Of a stretch of DNA of 64,000 nucleotides, positions 23,572 through 35,762 are shown one piece after another. Numbering within the stretch: position 1 is the first letter of the stretch; each line of letters opens with the position of its first letter. The stretch comes from Alectoria sarmentosa (taxonomy: Eukaryota; Ascomycota; Lecanoromycetes; Lecanorales; Parmeliaceae), in the NCBI GenBank assembly GCA_009733775.1, contig WOGZ01000026.1, positions 124,001 through 188,000 on the forward strand. Reading direction: 5' to 3'. Under the pieces are notes generated by a model. The model searched no databases and was not told the origin of the DNA. It saw only the letters and a program-made list of their open reading frames with translations. Both the position numbers and the translations under genes were made by a program.

Positions 23572-25571
23572 TCAACCCTCGACGAGTGTTTGCCTTGCAG
23601 GTTCGGGCGTTTTGTTGAGAACTTCGAGGGACCGGCGCGCTAGGGCCACCACTTCTCCCTCTCCTTCTTCCCCTTCTTCCTCATCTGACTCGATGTTCTT
23701 GTCTGATATTGTCTTAATCATCTGAATGACATCGTCCGCCTTTGATATGAGGGCAATGAGGTCCTTGTCATCCGATTCAAGAAGCTGAAGTAATGTCCAT
23801 ATGGCGATGTGCTGGAAGGTGGCATCACCGCTGGCGAGAAATCGGTTCAGATAACCGTGTATACCCCCATTTGGCTCCGTCCAGTCTTTGATGAATCTGG
23901 AATAGTCGCCCACTACGAACATAGTCAGCTTGCAACATCAAGGGTAGATGACATGTATCGTACCTTTCGATGATAGATTTCCTAAAGCAGCTGCGCTGTT
24001 GCCTTGGACCTCGATTGACTCCGAATCCGTCAAGGGAATCAGAACATCAAAGACGCCGAGATTGAGCAAATGTGTCTTCAGCTCGTCACTGAGGGCCAAT
24101 ACGGCGATGGCAGCAGTCATTTCCGATTGTACGCTCAAGGCCACGTCAAGCACCAATTCTTTGCATTTTTGTACCGCACCAGCTTCCAGGACCAGTTGCT
24201 TGTTACGGTCAGAGCTAGCTGCGAGGTTTCGTAATGTAGAGATAGCGTGACATTGAATCTCTTCGTTATCAGTGGACCCCAAGAGCTCTACTAAAGGCTT
24301 TAGAAATCCGGCTTCAATGATGGGAGATTCATTGAGAGGATGTATAGAAATGTTGCGGATACATGCGACGGCAGAGAGTATGAGTGGCAGATAAGAGGAT
24401 TGAAGTAGACGTAGAAGGGGTGACAGGCCCCGAGCGCGGACGATTTCAAGCTGGTATTTCTCATCGGATGCTAAATTTCGGAGAGCTAGTGCAGCTTGAC
24501 ACTGCACTTTGGGCGAAGAAGAGTCCATGAGATGGACAAGCGACTGAACAAGGCGTGACTCATTCTGAGCAAGCTTCTTCCGATTGCCAGCATCGACCGC
24601 GATGTTGCTCAGCGCTGTGGTACAGTAGTATTGGACGTCGACGTCCGGAGAAGATAGAAGCTGCACAAGAACAGGAATGGCGCCAGCATTGACCAGCTGT
24701 TGTCGATTGTCATCTATGATCTTCGTCAGCACTCGGTTACATCGGATTGAAGTAGACCTAATAGACCTGAATGAGTCATATTCAACAGAGCTCCCGTAGC
24801 ATTCCTTTGTACCCTCATATCCTTTGATTTTGCAAGTCTGGTCAACGGGCCCAGTGCTCCCGACCTTGCTATCTTTGCTTTGTTATCTTCGTGTGTTGCC
24901 AGGTTTGTGATGCAGCCCACGGCGTTGCATTGAACTTCGACGTTGGTGGACATCATCTGCCGTATCAGGGGTGAAAGGCCACCAAGCAGAACAATGGCGA
25001 CCTTGTTCTCGGCTATCAATCCATCAGTATGTGATCGTCTCCTTTACAAGTATTTGCATACTATTCACGGCGAGATTGCCTAGTGCAGCGCTGGCTGCTC
25101 TTTGAACCTCTATGTCGTCGTTTTGAAGGAGGAAGAGGATGGGTTCCAGGGTGTCTCGGTCGACTTCTCTGACATCTAGCCAAATAATGTCAGTATAGCG
25201 TTGTAATAGTTGACCGCTTGTTCGGACCTCGTTCTGTGATCTCGGCAAACGTCAAGCTCGCACTACGCTGTAGATCGACATTCTCCGAGTAGACGAGGGT
25301 GCTCAGAGATCGAAGGGGCTCCCCGGAGAAGAAGTCGGTCTCCCCTCTCTGGAAGTTGGGTCAGCTAAAATCGCCATTGTGATGGGTAGTGATACATACA
25401 TTCTCCAGATACTGTAGTAGGTCTGCTACAGCTTCCCTCTCGCTATCTGCCAGCGCTGGCTCGTACAGGCCATCCCTCGATCGACCTGGGTGGATGTCAG
25501 TAGCGTCCTCCAATCCATGAGGCGTTGTTTTATGAGCTACCTTTGCAGCATGAAGACCCGCAGTTCCCCAT
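23572..25571 (-). CDS. VAC8: Vac8 armadillo-repeat vacuolar protein
   Basis: Seven exons: 25541-25571, 25400-25485, 25228-25348, 25062-25175, 24767-25012, 23964-24713, 23572-23912 (562 aa); six introns of 49-55 nt. Vac8 sits on the vacuole membrane and acts in vacuole inheritance, fusion, the Cvt pathway and nucleus-vacuole contacts. The tiny first exon codes MGNCGSSCCK, giving a Gly2 for N-myristoylation and cysteines for palmitoylation. Then come YEPALADSEREAVADLLQYLEN and about a dozen armadillo repeats (for example NVEVQCNAVGCITNLATHE, VQRNATGALLNMTHS, VQYYCTTALSNIAVDA, VQCQAALALRNLASDE). The C-terminus has an acidic loop (EEEGEEGEGE). Very conserved and intact. Confidence 0.95.
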
Positions 25572-28134
25572 GCCTCAGGTAAGGTGCCTGGAGGCACGGA
25601 CGGCTGGGTGTGACAGTAATCAGTAACGTCTGCAAGGTCTTTCCTCGGCGTTCAATCGGTTCCCGCTTCAAGGATCATCGTGCAAAAGCGATTGGAGCAG
25701 TCGCCGCCAATAACGGCAACTTGTATGATTGGAGGGAAGATGAGAAAGATGGCCAGGACGACCTGTGATCAAAGGTCAATGCCAAGCTACGGCTAGATTA
25801 AAGTATTAACAAGGGTCCCCCCACTACCCTAGCGGCTCTTGACATTTCCGAGTCCAGAGTCAAAAGGCAACGGGTCTGGAGGCAAAAATGAACCCTGGTA
25901 ATTTTGTCACCCGATCTTCTTAATATACTGCCTACAGCATTTCCTCATTATATAGTTTAGAGTTGTATTCTCACCGCTTACGAGTAGTCAGTAGACACGC
26001 GCTCTGTTTTGACACTATACCAATCCAATAAATTGACCCTTCACAACATCCATGGCTTGGAGTGTCTCTTGCGCGATTTTGTCGCCAATGGAAACAGCCT
26101 TGCTAGTCATCTGCATCAATATCGGCACAGCTGGTGCCTCCATTTTGACTTGGAACGTAGGCTGGGGCAGAGGTGAGAGCTGACGGAAAATGGTTTGATG
26201 GCTGAGTTTCAGGAACAGGATAAGCATATTCAGACTGATCGGAGCCTCCTCTCTTGGCGATACAAGCATCTGAAGTGGCAGCTGCAATGGCTGCGAATTT
26301 CATTCCGCTGCAAGAGCAACAGACCGCGGGGTCGTACCAAGGAGCCCCATCAGGGGGACAGCTTTGAAGATGGCACACTTGCCGTAGAAGCGGCGTTCGC
26401 ACTCATAGGAAAAGTACCTTTGGACCCATATTTCAAAATAAACAGGTGTTTTTTGAGAATCAGGCTGGAGCTGTGGGACAAGAGCCGCAGACAATTTACT
26501 CCCCCATTGAGTCTTACAGCTCTAGATGCAGTACGGACCGGATTGATTGGCTTCGGAAAACATGACCCAAATCATTGATCCAAGAGCTGTTTGCTGGGCG
26601 TTTATCCACGACGAATCACCAATGTGAACGTAGGGATTGATGACCAAACGCGCACAAGGACATCCGGAAATCGACCCCACTGACGTGCATGTTGCAGTGA
26701 CATTGTCGCCGAGGCAAGTCTTACCGTTGAAGGCGGGCTACACTCGATTTAAATGAATCCTCCCATGCCGAAATGACAGTGTTGATTGTGGGTTGTCCTG
26801 CTAGGCAAGAACCCAATTGTACCGACCTCGTAACGGAGGTCAAATTGCTTTTTCGTACTCGAAATACCAACCTAACGATTTACTGACTCGTCGAAAAGTA
26901 CGACAAGTAGTTCAGCCACGCTTTTTCTTCTTGGTTATGGAAAATCAACGCGAGCAACCCCGGATCAAAGACTCATGGTCATCAAATTTATCAATCCCCT
27001 CCTACAAACAGCCTTGACCGAAATTCCACGTCTGACAACCCTCGTACACACGAACAGCATCATCAGAAATAGCCCTCAATCCATTACGGTCTTTTCGGAC
27101 TCGGGCTGGGAATTCCTATTCACGGACCCGATGAAGAAATGAATGGCATTTGCTGAGATTGGGGGACGGCCCCGCGATCGGGGCAACAAAAGTGGCACCA
27201 GTGGATCCGCACGCGCGACTCCTGAAACAGTATTCATTGTACGAATACTGCGAATGACTCGCTGTATTTTGGACATTGACATGTTCACGCTAGGGTTTCA
27301 TCTCGCCGAGGCAGAAATTGAAGAATTATAATACTGCCTAGTGGAGTCCTGTTGGTGGAGCTGTTTGTACCATGGCCCCTCCATGTTCCTCCCGCATATG
27401 CGTTGCCGCGTGATGTTAAGCGGCACAAGGCGATGGTTTGACCCGAGGACTCAAGGAGCAAGAGCAGGCAAGGTTGCAAACGGGCACGCACATGGATAGT
27501 TCTCCTCATAGACCTTTGAAGATTTCCTTTCTTCAAGTGCCGCATTCACTCAACCTCCCGTCATATGTTCAATATTCATGCCACCATCTTTGACCCTTTC
27601 TGTGCGAGTAAGTTCTCTCACGCTCCCCAGTGTCTCAAGGCCATGCATTTGCAGAACCTAGCCTACCAGACACTAATCCTCGAAAGGGTGTTACAAATGC
27701 CTCTCTATCGACCACCAATGGTGCAACTCAGCTGGGCCCTGGCAAGACCCCGGGAACGGGTCTACGTCGCCGCTCTATAAAAGTCAGCTTGAAATGACGA
27801 CGAAGAAGGGGATGATACATGCAGATAGGAGATTCAATGCCTGAAAAGAGGAAGCGGCCTCAGGGGACTGGGTTTCGGCACTTACAGCCTCACCAAAACC
27901 CCAGGCGTTTTCTTCTACTATAGAGTCCCATGATGATGCAAGAAAGTAACATTCTAACACTTTCTCAAAGAGAGTCTAACTCAAGTGCACTACATATACC
28001 AAAAAATGTAGCCCCCAAAATCATGGTAGTATATACGATTAGGTCCCGTGAGCACGTGATCTTGAATCTTTGCCATCGGTCCAGATTTTGGACAGATGCG
28101 ATATTTGCCGTTTACATTCGCTAGTACTTCCAAC
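25572..28134. other. 2.56 kb intergenic region, no supported gene
   Basis: Between divergent starts of Vac8 and the DUF7730-type gene. Overlapping short frames near 26015-26580 look mixed; one minus-strand frame starts MKFAAIAAATSDA, but it has no clear signal peptide or family. No RNA gene recognised. Confidence 0.4.
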
Positions 28135-29157
28135 ATGTCCAGCCGACTATATAAAACCTTTCAATACCTTTTGAATCTCCTGCGCTCGTCTCGATTTCAC
28201 CTCCTCCGCTTCCTCCACCTTATTGCCCACTGTATCGTCCAATCCTGGCCTGCTAGAACGCCAAAACCCAGCCTCGCACCCAAATCCAGGCCCAGAGCCC
28301 TGTCGGCAATCCGACCTCGCGCTCTCACGGCCCCACCCAGCCCTCGCACTACCCCTTCAGCCCCAGAATCACCACCCACGACCTCCACGCAACTCCAATC
28401 CCCACTTTTCCATCTTCCCCTCGAGATCCGCCGCCTCATTTACCGCCATACCCTCGTCTCAGGCGTCACGCATATCGTGCGCCTCGGCCCCCGCCTCGGC
28501 CACGTTCGCTGCCGCGATCAGCACCACGTACGGCCATGGCCCCACCGCTGCTGGGGCGCCGCCGTCACCGGAAGTGATCTCCACCATGTGTCTCATGACG
28601 AACCTCTCAATGATGAAGAGACTGAAGAGGACAAGCGGGGTCTACTACCGTTGATCATGGCGTGTCGTCAGATCTACATTGAAGCGATACCAGTCTTATA
28701 CGGGGATAATACGTTTTCGATGCTGCACTTGGAAAGCATGATATCCTTGGCGGATACAATACTACCGCAACGACTCAACGGTATACGGAGCGTGGAATTG
28801 GGCTGGTACTTCTACATCCCGTACCCTCTGTACACGCGCAAATTCCAGCCTATGGACTATCCGCCCTACGACATCGCTACTTGGGAAAGGGTCTGGTTTA
28901 TACTGGCAAATATGGAAAGTTTGATGAGGTTGCGGGTTGATCTCGTGGGGAGATGGATAGAGCCATTGACTGCGGACGAGGAGAGGCAGTTGTTGGGGCC
29001 CGCAATGGAGGTCAAGAGGCCGCGGATGTGGGATATGAGAATTGATTGGGAAGATACCGAGGTGGACTGGGAGGCACAAGGAGCGCCTTTCAGGATTGTG
29101 AGAGATGAAAGAACTTGGGACGAGGGCAATACGATGCTGACAAGCGTATGGAATTGA
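28135..29157 (+). CDS. DUF7730-type (F-box-like) protein
   Basis: Single exon, 340 aa from the ATG at 28135, chosen for its CAACATG context; an in-frame ATG at 28096 would add 13 residues. After a basic, Pro/Ser-rich N-terminal region comes the typical motif block of this large Pezizomycotina family: FHLPLEIRRLIYRHTL, then LPLIMACRQIYIEAIPVLYG and NTFSM, followed by a less conserved C-terminal half with W/F-rich helices. The first block resembles an F-box-like helix, but the role of the family is unknown. Confidence 0.72.
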   Translation: MSSRLYKTFQYLLNLLRSSRFHLLRFLHLIAHCIVQSWPARTPKPSLAPKSRPRALSAIRPRALTAPPSPRTTPSAPESPPTTSTQLQSPLFHLPLEIRRLIYRHTLVSGVTHIVRLGPRLGHVRCRDQHHVRPWPHRCWGAAVTGSDLHHVSHDEPLNDEETEEDKRGLLPLIMACRQIYIEAIPVLYGDNTFSMLHLESMISLADTILPQRLNGIRSVELGWYFYIPYPLYTRKFQPMDYPPYDIATWERVWFILANMESLMRLRVDLVGRWIEPLTADEERQLLGPAMEVKRPRMWDMRIDWEDTEVDWEAQGAPFRIVRDERTWDEGNTMLTSVWN

Positions 29158-32100
29158 TTTGTTGGAAAGTTCTTGATACTGACTGGCAATCTTCACCTGC
29201 TGATAGAGAGACACATGGCTCTGGAAAAAGTACGAATCTGCGAGAAAGATACGAGAGGAGAAGGCTTCCATACGAGAAACGCCAGTCCAACTCCTCTTGA
29301 TGTCTATCAGGGCGAGTGGCTTCTGTATGCTTATGATCTACGCCACATTCAGATCTACGCCACATTCATAAGTCCTGCAGTCTCACTTCATTTAGCTCCT
29401 CTACAGCTGACGTCCTTCGGTCAAAAATTGACTCCTCCGCGACTTTCTCCTAGAGGCTCCGCAGTCTCCGCAAGCAGTGACAACGAGACTCATCTCGTTG
29501 CTATCGGTTGGCAACGAGAAAAAGGAGACTTCTCCTTCCTGGGCCTGTCTCCTAAAGTTCCGTAGGGCTGTCCCATTGATGCCCCCACTTTCTCTCAAGG
29601 GATGGACATCATCGCACGCAAATGGTGCTGGACTGGTACCGGTACGAGAAATATCGACTCTTTGAAGCGCTGTGTTCCGGATTGTAGGCTTGGGATGATG
29701 AACTGATGAGAAGGCGTCAAGAGGAGGATTTCATGGCATTCTTCTCTCATTGCCGATGTGCACTGTGATTCTGCCATGTCACGATTGCTCGGTCAGCCAC
29801 TGGGATATCATTGTTGCCTGCTGCTGGAGCGAAGACTTACGACTGTACCTGCTTGTTCTTAGTCCACTTCCCCGACTCTTTTTCTGCGATATTCCGCTCA
29901 TCTCGCCATGATTCTGCACTCGTTGAGTTGCCGTTTCCCTCTCTTTCCTTTTGTCTTGAAACTTCGCTGAATCCGCCCTCGGTGCCTACTCAGACCTTGT
30001 GCCGTCCACGTCAACATAGCAAATCTGTCAAAGCGAGCTAATCTAGCGTCTTGTCCCTTGCTCATTTACATCGCCTGGTCCCCCGAACTCTTCCTCGTTT
30101 GTTTGTCTCCTCATAAGTGAGTCCCTCCCCTCTTGACAAGCTGACCTCATCGATTGTCCGAGATGAAACCTTATTTTTGGGCCTATGCCTGGCAATGGGT
30201 TCTCTAGAGCTAGTGTTTTGTCTTGTTGCGCACTTAAGTTTTCTACTGTTTGCGAAGAGCAACGAAGGCCCTGCCTCTGCCCACATGAGTCGCCGGCCTT
30301 ACACTACCACTACGATGTTTTTTTGTGTCTCCTGCACAAGCTTGGCCTTGTCGTGGCGCAGGGGCTTAAATCCTGTTTTGAGTGGTAACTAGCAAGCCCA
30401 TCTCCTTTTTTGTTGGCGATGGTGGAGGTAAGCTGGCGTCTGTAGATCGCTTAGCAGTGAAGATATTCTCGACGAATGCATCGTGCACTCCTGGATCCGG
30501 TTGCGGTAGATATTCGGATCGTAGGCATCGTCTCTGCAGCCCCCATCGCCATCGTCTCCGTTGTTGTGGCTATCGTCGCCCTGCCTGCGGGGGCAGAATG
30601 TCAAAATATGCCATGGCCAGCGACGGGAGGCTGCTTGTCAATTATCATCAGCAAGCTTACATGATGTTCTTGATCCGCAGCAACATCTCCACTAGATACT
30701 ACCCTTTTTCAAGTGGCACTGTTGTCTCGTCTCCGCCAGCTGAGCGAGCCGGACCACCAAAATGTTAGTCCCGTTCTCCATCCAGTTTCCCCGAGCCTGC
30801 TGACGTCTTCCTGGGATCTTGTCTATCTGTTATCTGGCTATCTTGTTCCTGCATTCAGCTACCTCTATTTACCAGGATTCTGTCGTCCTATCTACTCCCA
30901 CACAGCCGCCTACTACTGTGTCACGTGGTGGCACAAGGCGAGACAGGACTGGGTTGTCTCGATGGTAGGTAGCACGGACGGCTGTTTCATGGTTATTGTG
31001 GTTGTGGTTCGGACGGAATAAGGACGCTGGAAAGGGCACAGGAGGAGGGTAGCAAGATACGTGGGTTTTGCAATGGCTGGTTTGTTTTCAGCTCACTGAA
31101 GTCCTCTCTTCAAGAAAGAATCATGACTTCCTTGCCATCGGCTCCGCTGTACGATGTTGCAGCATTGTGTCTTCTCGCCTGCTACGCTTACAAGAAGCTT
31201 GCCATGACATCCGTATGCCGTCGAATAATACCTGAGCATGGCCGTAAGCCGCTCAGAACATACGAATGCCTGCCGTGGTCCCCCAACCTCTCTACATTCA
31301 AGGTGGTGCATTCCGGCAAGAAGGCTGCGATGCAGCAGAGAGTTGGAAATGCCAGCAACCTCTATTGTTAACAATGAACTAAAACACACCGCATAGACCT
31401 GAGTGTGCATAAGGAGTACGATTGACGGTATCGCTGCCTTTCAAAGCCCTTGGATAAGGATGTAATCTTTACCATCAAAGCAGAGAATTTGAAAATTCGA
31501 TTTCTCCTACGCAGAGAATCACTGCCTCTCTTCCAGTTTTCGGTCTTGATAAGATAAGCCATGCACAATGGGAAATGTGGTCGCAAATGCAATGATCGGC
31601 CAGGTCACATGACCTCGCTTAGGCATTCGGTTGGACAGAAAGTCTATTGCGCCCGGGCGTGGCCGCTGTGCCTTGAAAATAGTCTCTTAGGTATGTTGTA
31701 GCGAGCGAGCTACGTGAACAGGGGTCAAGCGAGCAAACACTGGTAGCACTCAAAGGCGTCAATTTTTGACAGCCATTTGTAGTCCTCCTGCTCTGCTATT
31801 TTACTTAATCTTGCCGGTCATCTACCCTACGGTGGTCCTCTACCTCGCTGTACGCTTGCGATGCTTCTACATAAGATAATCACCCTTGCGATACTATTTT
31901 ACCACTCGATAGAAGGCTAGACCGCGTTCTGAGATGTGAGAACGAAGTACCTATTCTGCGACGAGCCCTGCAATCTTTATGTGCAGAGGTTTAGGAGCTA
32001 CACTAGATGCTGGAGCTGCCGCCGTGGGAAGCCCGTACTTCAAGGATTTGTGAGAGCGGAATTGGAATTTGACAGAATTATGTAGGGTCTAAATTATCGA

Positions 32101-32249
32101 ATGCCAGCGACAGAACAAGTTCATCCACACACGCATGCGCCAGGGGACGTGAATGCCCAGGAGAAGGATCGAGGTACTTGTACGCCACACTGTCTGAATC
32201 GTCGTGCTAGCTCGTTGCCCTTCAGCACCATCCTCTCCCCTCTTGACGT
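29158..32249. other. 3.1 kb gene-poor region
   Basis: No frame looks like a recognisable protein. It has a 17-bp tandem duplication at 29335-29368. Pyrimidine-rich stretches near 29900-30120 and 30700-30900 could be long UTRs or a noncoding transcript, but this cannot be told from sequence. Confidence 0.4.
29335..29368. repeat. 17-bp perfect tandem duplication
   Basis: GATCTACGCCACATTCA occurs twice in direct tandem (29335-29351 and 29352-29368). Noncoding context. Confidence 0.85.
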
Positions 32250-32474
32250 TCAAGCATTGGGATCTTCCCCCTCCTCCGCCGCCTGTGACCAACTTGAGTC
32301 CAAATCATCAACGCCACACTGTTCTGCACTGATACCCGGGTCACACGTGGTTTGTCGGCCCGCCAAGGCGTCGCCTTTGGCGTTGTCGTGTTCGGTGGGG
32401 ATGGGGGTTGCGAGGATGGAGGACAGGAGGAGGGGGAGGAGGAGAGTGGTGAGGGTGAGGGTTGCGAAATGCAT
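32250..32474 (-). CDS. small secreted protein (74 aa)
   Basis: The ATG at 32474 follows an A-rich stretch, usual for fungal starts. Upstream in-frame codons give an implausible His/Thr-rich lead, so I start here. Residues 1-23 form a strong signal peptide (MHFATLTLTTLLLPLLLSSI then LATP). The mature part is about 50 residues, acidic, with only two cysteines (TCDPG, EQCGV) and a possible KEX2-like dibasic site missing (only AGR-Q). Function unknown; small secreted proteins like this include effectors, but nothing here proves it. A GT-rich microsatellite lies just upstream in the leader. Confidence 0.6.
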   Translation of the reverse strand: MHFATLTLTTLLLPLLLSSILATPIPTEHDNAKGDALAGRQTTCDPGISAEQCGVDDLDSSWSQAAEEGEDPNA

Positions 32475-32512
32475 GTTTTTTTTTTTTTCAGAGGTTGCTT
32501 TGAATGGATTGG

Positions 32513-32562
32513 TTGTGTGTGTGTGGTGTGTGGTGTGCGGTGTGTGGTGTATTCGTGTGTGG
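32513..32562. repeat. GT-rich microsatellite in the leader of the small secreted gene
   Basis: About 50 bases of (GT)n with GG interruptions, starting 39 bases upstream of the start codon on the minus-strand gene; a T12-13 run lies between it and the ATG. Confidence 0.8.
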
Positions 32563-33443
32563 TGAATTTGAAGTGTGGCTTTTCGTGTATCTGAAAATTC
32601 TGTAAGGAACAACTTTGAGAATGGGAGAAGAGAAGTATTTATGAAAGTCGAGGCATCAGGTGTTAATTGATCATTTTTTCCTTTGTGAAACGCGGAGGAC
32701 AATTGATTTTCTGTTATCCTTTGTTTCAAGATGGTTTGTTTCATAGCACTTTGTCTCAAAGCAAATGGAAAAGTTTCTGAGCGAACCATCATTCTTCAAG
32801 TCCGCGATTCGAAGCTAGACGGAATATTCCGGCCGCAGAAAAGTGTTAAAGCCAGGATTGTCGGAGCTTCGCATCAGGGGTGCGGAAGGAATATCACATC
32901 ACGAGCGATTCGATGGTTGGTTACTAATAATAAAAATGTGCTGTTTAAATGTGTTAATGTGTTAAGCAGTTCTTCAACTCTTTCGTAGCGCGTTGTGAAG
33001 CCCCGGTTTCAAACGAGCGGTCTTGACCGTCAAATCAAGCCGTGCTTTCCATGTGCAGTTATCATTCTCCTCCGGCACCCTCGCTCACCGTAACGTTGTA
33101 ACTTCCCGAACCCTAATCAACGGAGAGGCCGGGGCACATTGCTGGTGGCTTGGCATCTTCATTTCCTCGATGGAGGACGGTCGGAAGATTCTCGAGAATT
33201 TCAAGAATAAATCGTAGATCTGGCCTGTCCAAGCGCATCTATAATTTTAGTTGGGGGCCAGTGAAGGGACGTTATTGATGGCTAAGACTTTTCACGGGCT
33301 ACAGATCTATCTCTATTGAGCTTGCGGCACTCCATGAACAACATGCATCTTGAAGACAGGTAGAACATGACCTTGCTATTACTTGGTCTTTGCCAATCAT
33401 ATATTTGACAAAGCGTGACTCCTCTCGTCAACCCACCCAAGCC

Positions 33444-34169
33444 TCAAAAGACCCGACAGTCCGCAAGCCGAAACCCTGTTTGAACCTTTGACGACTGTAC
33501 AACACCACTTGGTACCGTATCAGCCAAAGCTCCACACTTCCCACAACCCCTTTTCTGCCTATTCCACGTCAAAAACAACCACAGCCGCCTTGATCTGAGC
33601 TCCGAGATCCGAGCAAGGGAACGCAGCCTCAGGCACAATCTCAAGACAGACCTGGCGGTACCAGCGTAGGCCATCGAGACTGTCCTCGGGATGAGGCTGC
33701 TCGAGCCGGAGTCCGGCGGTGGAGGCGAAGCGGATCGGGTTGTGCGGCGTGTTGGGAGGAAGGAAGAACATTTCGCCCTCGCGGACGGGGATGTCGCGGG
33801 ACGTGGTAGGTTCGGAGGGATGGGGATTGATGGCTTTGAGTAGGATGCTGCCTTTGTATTCGCAGAACCATTCCGCGGTCGGGTTGATGGGGTAGCGTCG
33901 GCGGTCGTTGGGGCAGCCGACGATCTGTTAAGGGGATGGTTGGGTGGTGGATGTGGAAGCAAGCTCGCTTGCTGGCCAAACAACGTCAGGAAAGGAGGGG
34001 TGAGAGTGAGGGAGAGAGTGGAGGGAACTCAGACGATGACTGCGACGCCTTGGTTGTATACACAGTAAATGTTGATTGGTGGCTTCAAGAGGTGGATATT
34101 TCCTTCGAGCCTAAGTTGCATGCATTGAGGCCAAGAAATGAGCGTAGGCTGATAGGGGAAGTATACCAT
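33444..34169 (-). pseudogene. bna1-like: decayed 3-hydroxyanthranilate 3,4-dioxygenase-like gene
   Basis: Exon 1 34035-34169 and exon 2 from 33924, with a 110-nt intron. The product clearly resembles HAAO (NAD synthesis from tryptophan, cupin fold): HLLKPPINIYCVYN, IVGCPND, EWFCEYKGSILL, EGEMFFLPPNTPHNPIRFAS. Two things are wrong. The first metal-ligand histidine (normally DYHIN) is proline (RYPIN), and the first Cys of the zinc site (RWYC) is Arg. Also, frame 1 stops at 33559 after FDVE, while the conserved tail QKRGCGKCGALADT continues in another frame to 33444, so there is an indel near 33560-33580. Read literally the protein has 166 aa. It is either a dying paralogue or has a sequence error plus divergence. 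Confidence 0.72.
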
Positions 34170-34494
34170 TTTGGTAGGTTTAAAAATGATGAAAGCATTG
34201 CGTGATCGTGGGTGACGAGGTGACGGGACTTTTCTTTCCCGGGCGGTGGTTGTAGAGAAATCGGAAATATTTGGGAGAAAGGACAAAGTAGAGAAAGATA
34301 AGGACTACGCTCACTTTATGCATTCATGAAGTTGTGCCTGTGGATTCGTGGGTGGATGGGCAGGCAAGTACATCATCATGCAAATTAAAAGGGAGAAACC
34401 GATCCCGCGAGCAAAATAAGGCAAGGAGCAAAGGTGCCACTATTTCAACCAATTAAGAGGACACCTGATCCTGTCTTACTGCTTAGTCCTCGGT

Positions 34495-35762
34495 CTAAGT
34501 CTCGTTGATGATATGCGCTTCGCTGTTTTGGCTCCCACCATCCCATTCTGACTCTTCTTCAAGAGCGATATTGTTGGTGTCGTTGTTCTCTGGCCGGACC
34601 AGACTCGCCAGTCTATTGCCCTCTTTTCTTCTCTCCTTTCTAGAATTGATGTTAGAGAGATTATACGAGCCTTCTGTTTTTAATTGTCCCTTTCGCCGGA
34701 GTTCATCGCTCCTAATAAATCCGGAGTCGAGAATTTCGAAGAGCGGCTTGAGATAGAGGAAACAGAACGAGGCTATGCTCATGCACTGAATGGTTTGGGT
34801 GCAAATTGTGACGGGCCAAATTTCGTAGGTCAGGTCGTGAGAATATCGAGCTTTGTTCCAGTAGAAAAGCTTACAGATCGAGGCGATACAGACCCTATGA
34901 GTCCCGTAAGCATCATTGGAGAACGCCGTTCTGAGGAGTATTTCGTGATCCGCAGTGCGAAAGTCAACCCCACAGAGACTTTCTTGAGAAGAGAGATCTG
35001 CACCTTCGATACAGTCCATACAGGCGGGGCGATCAGAGTGGCGTTGATCAAGATGTTCATAGTCTCAACGCAATTCCACCACATGACCTAGTTTCTAACT
35101 TAGTCGGTTTCAAGCAATGTTGTGGAAGCCGGAAGATTAAAGTACATACGCGATCAATGCAGTGGCCAGTGAAGTAGTTCCATGGCATTGGTGAACCACA
35201 TTCGGATGCACTAATTATGACTCCCGTGACCGTCCAAAGGATCGTAATGCTTCCCACCCCGAAAAGCAGTCGTCTATCTTGTTGAACTGGTGTGATATTC
35301 CTGAGGAATAGGACCACTGAGAGCTCAGAAAGACACATGCTAAGTATGTAAAGCATGTTGGCAGCGTATGTAGCCTTTGATCCAGATCAGTTCGGACTCG
35401 GTCCATATAGTTGGCAAATATTGAGCTAACCTTTGAATAGGCGGAGATTTGAGGAGCACCCAAGGCGGTGACATGCTTGCCTAGCCCGTTCGAGGTTCGG
35501 AGGGTGACAGCAATGGACTGAGCAATACTGAAAAACTTGATGAATAGTACAGGTTAGCAACATACAACATCCTTCTTGAACCGAGAAGTGAGATCACCAA
35601 AGACGAGAGACTCGAATAGTCGTCAGACTTTATCGATCGAGCAAAGATGATTTTAGTAGCCGCTCTAGCCACCATGCACAAGACGGAAAAGATGCACAGA
35701 AACCATGTTATAATCAACACAAGGGGAGACAGATTATCGCTTGTAATGAGCGTTGGTGCCAT
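34495..35762 (-). CDS. rhodopsin-like (SAT4/PTH11-type) integral membrane protein
   Basis: Five exons: 35598-35762, 35431-35535, 35150-35374, 34945-35087, 34495-34894 (345 aa). The first three introns are normal (62, 56, 62 nt). The fourth (34895-34944, 50 nt) ends in AG but begins with GA instead of GT, though only this join keeps the conserved helix (LTFALRIT-VCIASICKLFYW). The protein has about seven membrane helices with family motifs: DDYSSL, NGLGKH, YILSMCLSELSVVLFLRNI, CIDRVMWWNCVETMNI, LTYEIWPVTICTQTIQ, FLYLKPLFEILDSGF, then a charged cytosolic tail. Members are receptor-like proteins of largely unknown ligand. If the GA donor is not used, the protein is truncated. Confidence 0.8.

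Noticed and set aside
26015..26402. Overlapping minus-strand frames, one beginning MKFAAIAAATSDA
   Set aside because: Looks like a signal peptide at first, but the hydrophobic stretch is too short and the rest has no cysteine pattern or family match.
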